From CANQBR01 sp964641395 (GTDB lineage: Bacteria; Bacillota; Negativicutes; Acidaminococcales; Acidaminococcaceae), in assembly GCA_964641395.1 (NCBI GenBank), contig CAZXKQ010000002.1, positions 19,208 through 83,207 of the forward strand: a stretch of DNA of 64,000 bases, in the 5' to 3' direction. Shown here piece after piece: positions 25,563 to 33,779 of the stretch (position 1 is its first letter; every line of letters begins with the position of its first letter). Position numbers and translations under genes: made by a program. The notes below the pieces were generated by a model, which searched no databases, was not told the DNA's origin, and saw only the letters and a program-made list of their open reading frames with translations.

Positions 25563-25579
25563 CGCAAGTAATACTTGCG
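25563..25579. repeat. Right inverted repeat of the AT-rich island
   Basis: CGCAAGT and ACTTGCG around AAT, followed by TAAAAAATG, matching the left repeat. The gene-free stretch 25493-25850 is otherwise AT-rich with no gene I can support. Confidence 0.55.
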
Positions 25580-25850
25580 TAAAAAATGCGGCAAAAAACA
25601 GATAGTTTTTTGAGTTTCTTTTAATTAAAATTTATCACTATCGAAACATAACTGTGCAAGCTCTAGAATCTTATGCCTTTGTCTGCTTCATTTTGGGCAA
25701 CTGCTGCCTTATGTCCTCCTCCTAAGTTCAGTTAACTCTTCTAATTGACAGGTAAGATCTTACTTGCTTTCCCATTATATAGCCGCTTTATAAAATATCA
25801 GTCCTACCAAAGGGGAAAAGAGCGGCATAGTAGCATTCTCTCCTGCTCTG

Positions 25851-25859
25851 TGGTACAAT
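25851..25859 (+). promoter_or_regulatory. Extended -10 promoter of the exported repeat protein
   Basis: TGGTACAAT, 63 bases before the start, in the block GTGGTACAATAGG shared with 18341-18353. Confidence 0.5.
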
Positions 25860-25922
25860 AGGGCTGTAACTTCTGTCTCTTACCCCTCCCTTATCCCTGT
25901 ACCCCCTAAGGATGTGATGTAG

Positions 25923-26719
25923 ATGACTAAAGCCCACTCCTTGCTGAGCCTCGCCTTGGCAGCCCTCTTCTGGCTGGCCCCCCTAGGAGGCCAGGCCGCC
26001 TCTCCTGCCCCTAGCAGCACCCCAGGCCAGACCGAAGGCGCTGAGGCTGCCCCGCCTGCCCAAGACCCAGCCNNNNNNNNNNNNNNNNNNNNNNNNNNNN
26101 NNNNNNNNNNNNNNNNNNNNNNNNNNNNNNNNNNNNNNNNNNNNNNNNNNNNNNNNNNNNNNNNNNNNNNNNCACCCCAGGCCAGACCGAAGGCGCTGAG
26201 GCTGCCCCGCCTGCCCAAGACCCAGCCCCAGCTGACGAGTCGGCAGCAACGGCCCCCGACCGTGAAGACTCCTCCTTTGCCGAAGAGATCATAGATGCCG
26301 CCACCATGGAGCAGCGGCTGGCCACTGAGGAGGGCGACATCCTCTACATAGACGCAGACGGCCAGATCACCGTCTACTACGATGTGGCCTCTGACAAGGG
26401 GCTGCGGGCCCGCATCGCCGCCAGCGCCCCCCTAGGGGCTACTCTGCGGCTCTACACCAATAATAAGGCAACCTTCCAGCAGATGTACAAGCGCTTACAG
26501 GACTACCAACAGGGCAGCAGAGACCTAGGCGCCTACCGCATCTTGACAGACAAGGAGCTGAACAAGGTGCTGCCTAACGGAGTCATCGTCTACCGCTGCT
26601 GGTTCATGCGGGTGCCTAAGGAAAAGTCCTCTTCTAGCGGCATCGGCATCGGTATCGGCATCGGTATCGGCGGCCACCACCATGACGGCCCCTACATCGG
26701 CATCGGCCCCTGGTGGTAG
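25923..26719 (+). CDS. Exported protein with Pro/Ala repeat and Gly-Ile tail (interrupted by an assembly gap)
   Basis: The N-terminus is a signal peptide (LLSLALAALFWLAPLGGQAA). A segment rich in Thr, Pro, Ala and Glu follows, then 100 N, then the same segment again (TPGQTEGAEAAPPAQDPA) in a different frame as written, leading into EEIIDAATMEQRLATEEGD and a folded part of about 110 residues. The end is GIGIGIGIGIGG, a His-Asp patch and YIGIGPWW. A gap length leaving remainder 2 on division by 3 restores one continuous gene. I do not recognise the family. A cell-surface or periplasmic protein is suggested by the signal peptide. Confidence 0.65.
26073..26172. other. Assembly gap (100 N)
   Basis: Exactly 100 N, the usual placeholder for unknown length. 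The 55 bases ending at 26072 are identical to the 55 bases beginning at 26173. Confidence 0.95.
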
Positions 26720-26750
26720 ACGGATCCCGCTGTACACAGCCAATAGTAAA

Positions 26751-26772
26751 GGCCGCGGCTAGAGCCGCGGCC
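26751..26772. terminator. Bidirectional terminator between convergent genes
   Basis: GGCCGCGGCT and AGCCGCGGCC form a GC stem. Tails are CTTCTGTTT on the plus strand and TTTACT on the minus strand. It serves the repeat protein and gyrA. Confidence 0.65.
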
Positions 26773-26838
26773 CTTCTGTTTGCCTTCTTTACTGACTACC
26801 TGTTTACCTCTGCAGCCTGCCAGCTAAAGCAGCCCCGC

Positions 26839-29376
26839 CTACTCTTCATCGTGGTAGATGGCTGCCAGGTTCACCAGCTGATCCCCTTCCGCCAGGCTGA
26901 TCACCTTCACTCCCTGGGCCGCCCTGCTGAACTTGGAGATTTCGTCCCCGTTCACCCGCAGGATGATGCCCTTGGCGGTAATCACCATGATCTCCTGGCT
27001 AGGGTCTATCACCTTCATGCCGATGACCGGGCCGGTCTTCTCGGAGATTTTGATGTTGATAACCCCCTTGCCGGCCCTGGACTGCTTCCGGTAGGCCTTG
27101 ACCGCCGTCCGCTTGCCCAAACCGCTGGCCGTCACCGTCAGCACCTCTTCTTCCTGGCTGGCCACGCTGTCCATAGCCACCACTTCGTCACCGGCCTCCA
27201 GGTCAAAGCCCTTCACTCCCCGGGCGCTGCGGCCCATAGGCCGCACCTGCTGCTCGTCAAAGCGTATGGCCATGCCCTTCCTGCTGGCCAGCACTATCTC
27301 CCGCCGGCCGTCGGTGAGCTCTACGCCGATGAGGGCATCGTTCTTGCCCAGAGTGAGGGCCACCATGCCCGTTTTCCGCAGGTTGCGGAACTCCTGAAGG
27401 TCCGTCTTCTTCACTATGCCCTTGCGGGTAGCCATGAAGAGGAAGGGCCCCTTAGGCTCTTCTCCGTACTCCTCCTGGCCAAAGTCCAGCACCTGCTCCT
27501 CCACAGCCCTTTCTTCTTTCAGTTGCTGGCCCACCGGGATGACGGCGGTAATCTTCTCCCCCTCCCCCAGGTTCAGCAGGTTCTTGATGAAGTTGCCCTG
27601 GGCGTTCCGGCCGTAGTCAGGTATTTCGTAGCCCTTTTTGCGGAATACCCGTCCCTTAACGGTGAAGAAGAAGATGTCGTCATGGGTGGAGGCTTTGAAG
27701 AAGTGCTCCGATACATCGTCCTCCTTCTTGCCGCTGCCCCCCTTCTTCCCCTGGCCGCCCCGCTTCTGGCTGCGGAAGTTGTCCAAGGTCTGGCGCTTGA
27801 TGTAGCCCTTGTTGCTCAGGGTCACCACTATGTCTTCCTGGCGGATCAGGTCTTCCGGGTCTACCTCGTCTGTCCCTGCCTCTATGGTGGTGCGGCGGTC
27901 ATCCCCATAGCGGCTCTTCAACAGCAACAGGTCTTCCTTAATAGTCTCCATCAGCTCGTGCTCATCGGCCAGCAGGCCTTCCAAGTAGTCGATGCGGCCT
28001 AGGATGTCTATGTATTCTTCCTCGATCTTCTTCCGCTCCAGGCCGGTGAGCCTCTGCAGCCGCATGTCCAGGATGGCCTGGGCCTGGCGCTGGCTGAAGC
28101 CGAACTGGCTCATCAGGGCCCCCCGGGCGCTGTCCCCGGTGGCGCTGCTTCTAATAGTGGCTATGACGGCATCTAAGTTGTCCAAGGCCAGCTTCAAGCC
28201 CTCTAAGATGTGGGCCCTGTCCTTGGCCTTGGCCAGTTCGTAGCGGGTACGGCGGGTGTAGACGTCCTTCTGGTGGGCCAGGTAGTAGACCAGCATCTCC
28301 TTCAGGTTCAGCACCTTGGGCCGTCCCTCTACCAGGGCCAGCATGATGATGCCGAAGCCGCTCTGCAACTGGCTGTGCTTGTACAGCTGGTTGAGGACCA
28401 GCTCTGCCCCTACACCGGCCCGCAGCTCGATAACCACCCGCAGCCCTCTGCGGTCGGACTCATCCCTGATGTCGCTGATACCCTCTATATCAGGCCGTTT
28501 ATCCTTGTCCTTGGGCCTGGTAGCTTCCGCGATGTCCTCTATCATCTTGGCCTTGTTTACCTGATAGGGGATCTCCGTCACCACGATGCGCTGGCGGCCG
28601 CTTTTGCCTATCTCCTCCACATGGAGCTTGGCCCGCACCTTCAAGGTCCCCCTGCCGGTGAGGTAGGCGCTCTCTATACCCTCCCGGCCTAGGATGATGG
28701 CGCCGGTGGGGAAGTCCGGCCCCTTGATGGCCGTCATCAGCTGGGGTATGTCTACCTCCGGGTCGTCGATGAGCATCACCAGGCCGTTGATAACCTCCCC
28801 CAGGTTGTGGGGAGGTATGTTAGTGGCCATGCCTACGGCGATGCCGCTGGAACCGTTGATCAACAGTTCCGGCACCTTGGCCGGCAGCACGGCAGGTTCC
28901 TTTAAGGATTCGTCATAGTTAGGGACGAAGTCTACCGTGTCCTTCTCTATGTCCTCCAGCATTACCTCCGCCATCTTAGCCATCCGCACTTCCGTGTAAC
29001 GCATGGCGGCAGCTCCGTCACCGTCCACGCTGCCGAAGTTGCCATGGCCGTCTACTAAGAGGTAGCGGGTGGAGAAGTCCTGGGCCAGCCGCACTATGGC
29101 CTCGTAGACAGAGCTGTCTCCGTGGGGGTGGAACTTGCCTAGCACCTCGCCGACGATACGGGCCGACTTCTTGTACGGCTTATTGGAAGCCATGCCGGCC
29201 TCCTGCATAGCGTAGAGGATGCGCCGATGCACCGGCTTCAGCCCGTCCCTTACATCAGGCAGGGCCCGCTGGATGATGACGCTCATGGCGTAATCGATAT
29301 AGGATTTTTGCATCTCCTCTTCTAAGCAGACCGGCACTACCTTGCTGTTAGCTAGATTAAAATTATTATCGTCCAC
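26839..29376 (-). CDS. gyrA: DNA gyrase subunit A
   Basis: The cutting subunit of gyrase, about 845 residues. Visible are the start EEEMQKSYIDYAMSVI, the quinolone-determining stretch HPHGDSSVYEAIV with Ser and Glu at the usual resistance positions (unmutated), the catalytic Tyr in AAMRYTEVRM, and the GyrA box QKRGGQGKKG opening the DNA-wrapping C-terminal domain. I prefer the GTG at 29376: the longer frame's ATG at 29430 lies eight bases after the -10, inside a 5' hairpin. Another possibility is that the ATG is used on a leaderless mRNA. Downstream of gyrB but separated by three genes and its own promoter. Confidence 0.95.
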   Translation of the reverse strand: MDDNNFNLANSKVVPVCLEEEMQKSYIDYAMSVIIQRALPDVRDGLKPVHRRILYAMQEAGMASNKPYKKSARIVGEVLGKFHPHGDSSVYEAIVRLAQDFSTRYLLVDGHGNFGSVDGDGAAAMRYTEVRMAKMAEVMLEDIEKDTVDFVPNYDESLKEPAVLPAKVPELLINGSSGIAVGMATNIPPHNLGEVINGLVMLIDDPEVDIPQLMTAIKGPDFPTGAIILGREGIESAYLTGRGTLKVRAKLHVEEIGKSGRQRIVVTEIPYQVNKAKMIEDIAEATRPKDKDKRPDIEGISDIRDESDRRGLRVVIELRAGVGAELVLNQLYKHSQLQSGFGIIMLALVEGRPKVLNLKEMLVYYLAHQKDVYTRRTRYELAKAKDRAHILEGLKLALDNLDAVIATIRSSATGDSARGALMSQFGFSQRQAQAILDMRLQRLTGLERKKIEEEYIDILGRIDYLEGLLADEHELMETIKEDLLLLKSRYGDDRRTTIEAGTDEVDPEDLIRQEDIVVTLSNKGYIKRQTLDNFRSQKRGGQGKKGGSGKKEDDVSEHFFKASTHDDIFFFTVKGRVFRKKGYEIPDYGRNAQGNFIKNLLNLGEGEKITAVIPVGQQLKEERAVEEQVLDFGQEEYGEEPKGPFLFMATRKGIVKKTDLQEFRNLRKTGMVALTLGKNDALIGVELTDGRREIVLASRKGMAIRFDEQQVRPMGRSARGVKGFDLEAGDEVVAMDSVASQEEEVLTVTASGLGKRTAVKAYRKQSRAGKGVINIKISEKTGPVIGMKVIDPSQEIMVITAKGIILRVNGDEISKFSRAAQGVKVISLAEGDQLVNLAAIYHDEE

Positions 29377-29408
29377 TGCCCTTACCCGTGTCCTTCTTGA
29401 AAGCTGAG

Positions 29409-29429
29409 TGGTGGAGCTCGTCCACCACA
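29409..29429 (-). promoter_or_regulatory. 5'-terminal hairpin of gyrA mRNA
   Basis: GTGGTGGA, loop CGAGC, TCCACCAC: a perfect 8-bp stem beginning at about the predicted transcription start. Confidence 0.55.
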
Positions 29430-29438
29430 TCTAGTAAC

Positions 29439-29467
29439 ATTATAGCATTTTATTACCAAATACGCAA
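29439..29467 (-). promoter_or_regulatory. Promoter of gyrA
   Basis: TTGCGT (29467-29462), a 17-base spacer and TATAAT (29444-29439) on the minus strand. Confidence 0.8.
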
Positions 29468-29546
29468 GATATGGTGAAATTAATCTAGACCGGCCCCCCT
29501 TGCCCCCTCGCCCTCAGCCCCAGCTTTCTCTAGGGTAAACAGGCGG

Positions 29547-29584
29547 CAAAAAAAGAGCATAGCCGGCAGCTCAGCCAGCTATGC
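29547..29584 (-). terminator. Terminator after the TSUP permease gene
   Basis: GCATAGC (29584-29578) pairs with GCTATGC (29563-29557) on the minus strand, followed by TCTTTTTTT. Confidence 0.88.
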
Positions 29585-29597
29585 AGGAGGAAAAGTA

Positions 29598-30377
29598 TCA
29601 CTTCCAAAAGATATCGTAGACCTGTTTGGCGATCAAGAGGGTGGTCACCGTTAGGAACAGGGGCCGCACGTAGGCCGTACCCTTGCTGATGGCCAGGCGG
29701 GAGCCGCAAAAGGCCCCCAGGATCATGGCACCGCCCATCACCAGGCTGTACTGCCAGTAGATGGTGCCGGCCAGGGCAAAGCTGAGCAGGGCTCCTAGGT
29801 TGCTGCCTAGGTTAAGGGCCTTGGCGTTGCCGGCGGCGGTGACGAAGTCGAAGCCTAGGAAGAGGAAGCCGAAGATGAGGAAGCTGCCGGTGCCTGGGCC
29901 GAAGAAGCCGTCGTAAAAGCCTACTACCGCCGCCATCAGGGCCGCCGCAACGTAGGCGGCTGCGCTGAGCCTCTCCTTCGTGGTCAGTTCTGCCCAATCC
30001 TTGCGCTTGAAGGTGTAGACGGCTACGGCGATAAGGAGGAGGACGATGAGCCGCCTCAACAAGGCCTCCGGCAGCAGGTAGACTACATAGGCCCCTAGGG
30101 CGGAGCCTAGGAAGGAAAGGGGCATCAGGCAGAGGGCCAGTTTCTTGGCCAGCTTCCCCGCCTGCCAGAAGGAAAGGAAGCTGGTGACCGCCCCCATAGT
30201 GGAGGCCAGCTTGTTGGTGCCTAGGGCATAGGGCACCGGCATGCCTAGGGCCAGCAGGGAAGGAGTGGTAACCAGGCCGCCGCCGCCTACAGAGGAGTCC
30301 ACAAAGGCGGCGATGAAGCCGGCCACCAGAAGGTAGGGGACGGTGAAAAGGTCTAGAACCGGCACGAAGGCGTCCAT
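29598..30377 (-). CDS. TSUP (TauE/SafE) family permease
   Basis: A 259-residue membrane protein of about eight spans. Both family repeats are visible: GFIAAFVDSSVGGGGLVTTP at the start and GFYDGFFGPGTGSFLIFGF in the second half. Members export or import sulfite, sulfonates or other organic anions. AAGGGAG precedes the ATG. The promoter is not obvious; it may be transcribed from the gyrB-thiN direction, 92 bases away. Substrate unknown. Confidence 0.88.
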   Translation of the reverse strand: MDAFVPVLDLFTVPYLLVAGFIAAFVDSSVGGGGLVTTPSLLALGMPVPYALGTNKLASTMGAVTSFLSFWQAGKLAKKLALCLMPLSFLGSALGAYVVYLLPEALLRRLIVLLLIAVAVYTFKRKDWAELTTKERLSAAAYVAAALMAAVVGFYDGFFGPGTGSFLIFGFLFLGFDFVTAAGNAKALNLGSNLGALLSFALAGTIYWQYSLVMGGAMILGAFCGSRLAISKGTAYVRPLFLTVTTLLIAKQVYDIFWK

Positions 30378-30469
30378 ATAACAGCTCCCTTCTCCAGTTG
30401 GCTCGCTGGTGCGCCTCTTTCACAAGAGCAGGGCTACACTGGCCCCCAGCTCAGCTCCTGTTTATTTAG

Positions 30470-31204
30470 CTAACCAGCTTCTTCCCCACTAAATTTCACA
30501 TAGATGCCTAAGGAGCCAGTTATACAGTCTACAGTAAAGCTAGAACTGCCGGCTGCCAAAACATTGCTGATAGCGTAGGGCTCTAACTGGCGCAGCCGGG
30601 CAGCTGCCAAGGGCCAGTAGGTCCCTGCCAGGGTAACCCTGGCCGTCTTGCTGAAGGGCAGCAGAGAAAGGGCCTCTACCTGGCTGCCCTCCTTAATAGC
30701 GAAGCGCCAGCCTTCCCCTCCCCTGGCTAGGAGCATTACTTCTTCTTGATCAGCCAAAAGGACGGGGCTGTCCTGCCTGGCCTGCCAGGCCAGCAGAGAA
30801 AAGAGGGCGCTGTAGAGATGGTCAAAACGGCCCCCCCAGATGCCGCTGAGCAGGAGGGGGGCAGGGGGAAGCCTCTGCAACAGCAATTGCAGGTCGGTAG
30901 CATCCTTAAGGGGTGGGTGGGCCTCCACCTCAGTGCCTAGGGCCGTGCAGCGCAGGTAGACGGCCTGGGAGCCGCTGTCCCCGTCCCCCACTAAGAGCCG
31001 GGGCACTAGGCCGGCAGCCAGGGCGTAGTCCGCCCCCCTGTCTGCACAGTAAAGGGTGGAGCCAGGGTTGAGCCTGGCCACAGCCGCCAGATAGCCAGGC
31101 AGGGGCGGCCTGCCCCCTGCCACCGCCAAACTAGGCCTGCCTAAGCTTAGCTTACCAGTGGTGAGAGTGCAGCTGAGCTGGGGCAGGTTGAAGACTTCCC
31201 CCAT
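30470..31204 (-). CDS. thiN: Thiamine pyrophosphokinase
   Basis: A 244-residue enzyme making thiamine diphosphate from thiamine and ATP. Family motifs: YCADRGADYAL, LLVGDGDS, KDATDLQLLL, GIWGGRFDHLYSALF and AISN near the end. The start overlaps the upstream small gene's stop by one base (TAATG), so translation is coupled. The first 35 residues precede the usual family start and are unusual; a later start is possible. Confidence 0.9.
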   Translation of the reverse strand: MGEVFNLPQLSCTLTTGKLSLGRPSLAVAGGRPPLPGYLAAVARLNPGSTLYCADRGADYALAAGLVPRLLVGDGDSGSQAVYLRCTALGTEVEAHPPLKDATDLQLLLQRLPPAPLLLSGIWGGRFDHLYSALFSLLAWQARQDSPVLLADQEEVMLLARGGEGWRFAIKEGSQVEALSLLPFSKTARVTLAGTYWPLAAARLRQLEPYAISNVLAAGSSSFTVDCITGSLGIYVKFSGEEAG

Positions 31205-31491
31205 TACTTTTCACTCACCGTTTTAATCACTACCGTAGCCCCCTCCTTAGTCACCTTGAAGGAGCAGGGCTGCTGTTTTTTTAAACAGTCCATGCTGATT
31301 TCTAAGAGAAAACGGTTCAACCGCTCTACTTCTTCCCCAGGGAGCAGCAGGCCCTTAGGCTTGGCTGCCGCCTTTTTGGGACGGCTGCTGCTACCGTCCT
31401 GTTCCTGGTAGACAGTATTTTCAAAGCTCTCTCTTTCCTTGTAGCCCTTCAGCATGTCCGCATCGGACAGCCCTTTGATGATTTTAGCCAT
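31204..31491 (-). CDS. Small conserved-looking protein between gyrB and thiN
   Basis: A 95-residue protein of unknown family. Residues 1-30 are charged and helical (LSDADMLKGYKERESFENTV), then a lysine/alanine linker, then a compact end (LLPGEEVERLNRFLLEISMD and FKVTKEGATVVIKTVSEK). GGGGG lies about eight bases upstream of the ATG. It sits 18 bases after gyrB and overlaps thiN, so it is part of the operon and probably a real gene. Confidence 0.65.
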   Translation of the reverse strand: MAKIIKGLSDADMLKGYKERESFENTVYQEQDGSSSRPKKAAAKPKGLLLPGEEVERLNRFLLEISMDCLKKQQPCSFKVTKEGATVVIKTVSEK

Positions 31492-31509
31492 AGCCTGCCC
31501 CCTGCCTTC

Positions 31510-33486
31510 CTAGAGGTCTAAATTCCGCACCTTGTGGGCGTTTTCCTGGATGAACTGCCGCCGAGGCTCCACCTTTTCGCCCATGAGGATGTTGAATATT
31601 TGGTCGGCCCTTTCCCCGTCTTCCAACTGCACCTGTAAGATGGTGCGGCCGGCAGGATCCATGGTAGTCTCCCACAGCTGCTCCGGATTCATCTCCCCTA
31701 GGCCTTTGTAACGTTGTACATAGGGATTCTTCTCCCTGCCTACCTGGTCCAGCACCGTCTGCAACTCTTCATCACTGTAAGCGTAGCGGTGCTCTTTGCC
31801 GTTCCGCACCAGGTAGAGGGGGGGCTGGGCAATGAAGACGTGGCCTTCCTTGATCAGATCCTGCATGTAGCGGTAGAAGAAGGTGAGGAGGAGGGTGCGG
31901 ATGTGGGCCCCGTCCACGTCTGCGTCAGTCATGATGATAATCTTATCGTAGCGCCTTTTTTCGATGTCGAAGTCATCGCTGATGCCGCAGCCGAAGGCGG
32001 TGATCATGTTGCGTATCTCCTCGCTGCTCAGCATCTTATCTAAACGGGCCTTCTCCACATTTAGTATCTTGCCCCGGAGGGGAAGGATGGCTTGGAAGCG
32101 CCTATCCCGACCCTGCTTGGCACTGCCGCCGGCGCTGTCTCCCTCCACTAGGTAGATCTCCGTCTCTTCCTTGTTCCTGCTCTGGCAGTCGCTGAGCTTG
32201 CCTGGCAGGCCGCCGCTGCCTAGGGCATTCTTCCGCCGGATCAGATCCCTGGCCTTCTTGGCGGCGATCCGGGCCCGGGAGGCCAGCATGGCGTTGTCGA
32301 TGATCTTCTTAGCAATGGCAGGATTTTCTTCCAAATACTCGTTTAAGGCGTCGCTGACCAGGCCTTCCACCAAGGGCGCCACCTCTGCATTGCCTAATTT
32401 AATCTTGGTCTGGCTTTCAAACTGGGGGTTAGGTATCTTCAAACTCAGCACTGCGGTGAGCCCCACCCGTACATCCTCGCCGCTGAGGCTGTCGTCCTTA
32501 TCCTTCAGCAGTCCCTTTTTCTTGGCGTAATTATTCAAGACGCTGGTGAGGGCCTTGCGGAAGCCGGAGAGGTGGGTGCCTCCCTCCTCAGTGTTGATAT
32601 TATTGACGAAGGTGAAGATATTCTCATTAGTCGTGTCGGTGTACTGGAGGGCAGCCTCTACGATGATGATGTTGCTGTTCCCGTCAGTACCTGTGTCCTT
32701 CTGTCCTTCCAGGTAGATGGGCTGGGGGTTGATCAAGTCTTTGTTCTCGTCCTGCTGGAGTACGTATTCTACGATGCCGCCGGCAAAGTGGAACTTCTCC
32801 GACAGGGGAGTAGCAGGCCTTTCATCGGTGATGGTGATGGAAACATTCTTATTCAAGAAGGCCAATTCCCGCACCCTGTGGCGCAGGGTATCGTACCTAT
32901 AGACTAACTCAGTGAAGATCTGGCTGTCAGGCTTGAAGGTGACGGAGGTGCCGCTGCCCTCTGCCTCCCCCTTTACGTAAAGAGGGGTAGTAGTCTTGCC
33001 TCTAGTAAAGGCTATGCCGTAGCACTTGCCCCCTCGCCGCACTTCCACCTCTAAATGCTCGCTGAGGGCGTTGACGCAGGTGACTCCCACCCCGTGGAGG
33101 CCGCCGGATACCTTGTAGGCCCCATCGCCGAACTTGCCGCCGGCGTGAAGCACCGTCATAATAACCTCCACGGCAGGCTTCTTCTCCTTCACCGTGTTAT
33201 CCACCGGTATGCCCCGACCGTTATCCTCCACGGTTATGCTGTTATCCTGGTGGATGAAGACCTGGATGTCGGTGCAATAACCGGCCAAGGCCTCGTCGAT
33301 GCTGTTGTCCAACACCTCGTAGACCAGGTGGTGCAGCCCTCTTTCGCTGGTGCTGCCTATGTACATGGCCGGCCGCTCCCTCACCGCTTCCAAACCGCTC
33401 AGGGTGCGGATCTTTTTGCCGGTGTACTCCGCCTCCACCTTGGTGGAAGCGGCTATCTCCTTCTCAATATCGCTATCCTTCCTCAC
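31510..33486 (-). CDS. gyrB: DNA gyrase subunit B
   Basis: The ATPase subunit of gyrase, 658 residues. ATP-binding motifs EVLDNSIDEALAGYC and ITVEDNGRGIPVD, the switch loop HGVGVTCVNALSE, the TOPRIM EGDSAGGSAKQGRDR and DADVDGAHIRTLLLTF, and PLRGKILNVEKAR. The GTG start overlaps the RemB-like stop (GTGA), with AAGGGG nine bases upstream. Length is normal without the long insertion seen in some Gram-negatives. Confidence 0.96.
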   Translation of the reverse strand: MRKDSDIEKEIAASTKVEAEYTGKKIRTLSGLEAVRERPAMYIGSTSERGLHHLVYEVLDNSIDEALAGYCTDIQVFIHQDNSITVEDNGRGIPVDNTVKEKKPAVEVIMTVLHAGGKFGDGAYKVSGGLHGVGVTCVNALSEHLEVEVRRGGKCYGIAFTRGKTTTPLYVKGEAEGSGTSVTFKPDSQIFTELVYRYDTLRHRVRELAFLNKNVSITITDERPATPLSEKFHFAGGIVEYVLQQDENKDLINPQPIYLEGQKDTGTDGNSNIIIVEAALQYTDTTNENIFTFVNNINTEEGGTHLSGFRKALTSVLNNYAKKKGLLKDKDDSLSGEDVRVGLTAVLSLKIPNPQFESQTKIKLGNAEVAPLVEGLVSDALNEYLEENPAIAKKIIDNAMLASRARIAAKKARDLIRRKNALGSGGLPGKLSDCQSRNKEETEIYLVEGDSAGGSAKQGRDRRFQAILPLRGKILNVEKARLDKMLSSEEIRNMITAFGCGISDDFDIEKRRYDKIIIMTDADVDGAHIRTLLLTFFYRYMQDLIKEGHVFIAQPPLYLVRNGKEHRYAYSDEELQTVLDQVGREKNPYVQRYKGLGEMNPEQLWETTMDPAGRTILQVQLEDGERADQIFNILMGEKVEPRRQFIQENAHKVRNLDL

Positions 33487-33779
33487 ACTCTTTCACCCCT
33501 TCTCTCACTAAAGCTAAAATAGACGTCATCTTCCCTAAAACCCCCTTCCAGCCTCTTCCTCAGGGTGGAGGAGGAGATGGGGGAGAGATAGATCTTGCTG
33601 GAAGTAAGGACGCAGCTGGCCCGCTCTGCCGGGCTGGCTGCCAAGTCTATCACCTGGTAGCGCTGCCTTTCCGGCTCCACATAGGTTTCCACCAGGGAGG
33701 CTTCAGGGCGGCGGAGATTGAAGATGGCGATGATCTCGCTGTTTTTTACCATGTAATCAGAGCCTAGATGCAGATACAT
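33483..33779 (-). CDS. RemA/RemB-like regulatory protein (DUF370)
   Basis: A 98-residue protein starting MYLHLGSDYMVKNSEIIAIF, with LTSSKIYLSPISSSTLRKR near the end, matching the DUF370 family. RemB in Bacillus is a paralogue of the matrix-gene activator RemA and is encoded next to gyrB, as here. It overlaps the upstream DUF721 gene by 23 bases and gyrB by four. A DNA-binding or signalling role is inferred. Confidence 0.85.
   Translation of the reverse strand: MYLHLGSDYMVKNSEIIAIFNLRRPEASLVETYVEPERQRYQVIDLAASPAERASCVLTSSKIYLSPISSSTLRKRLEGGFREDDVYFSFSERRGERV

Noticed and set aside
26713..28002. 429-residue plus-strand frame opposite gyrA
   Set aside because: Shadow of gyrA; it begins in the terminator region and lacks a start signal.
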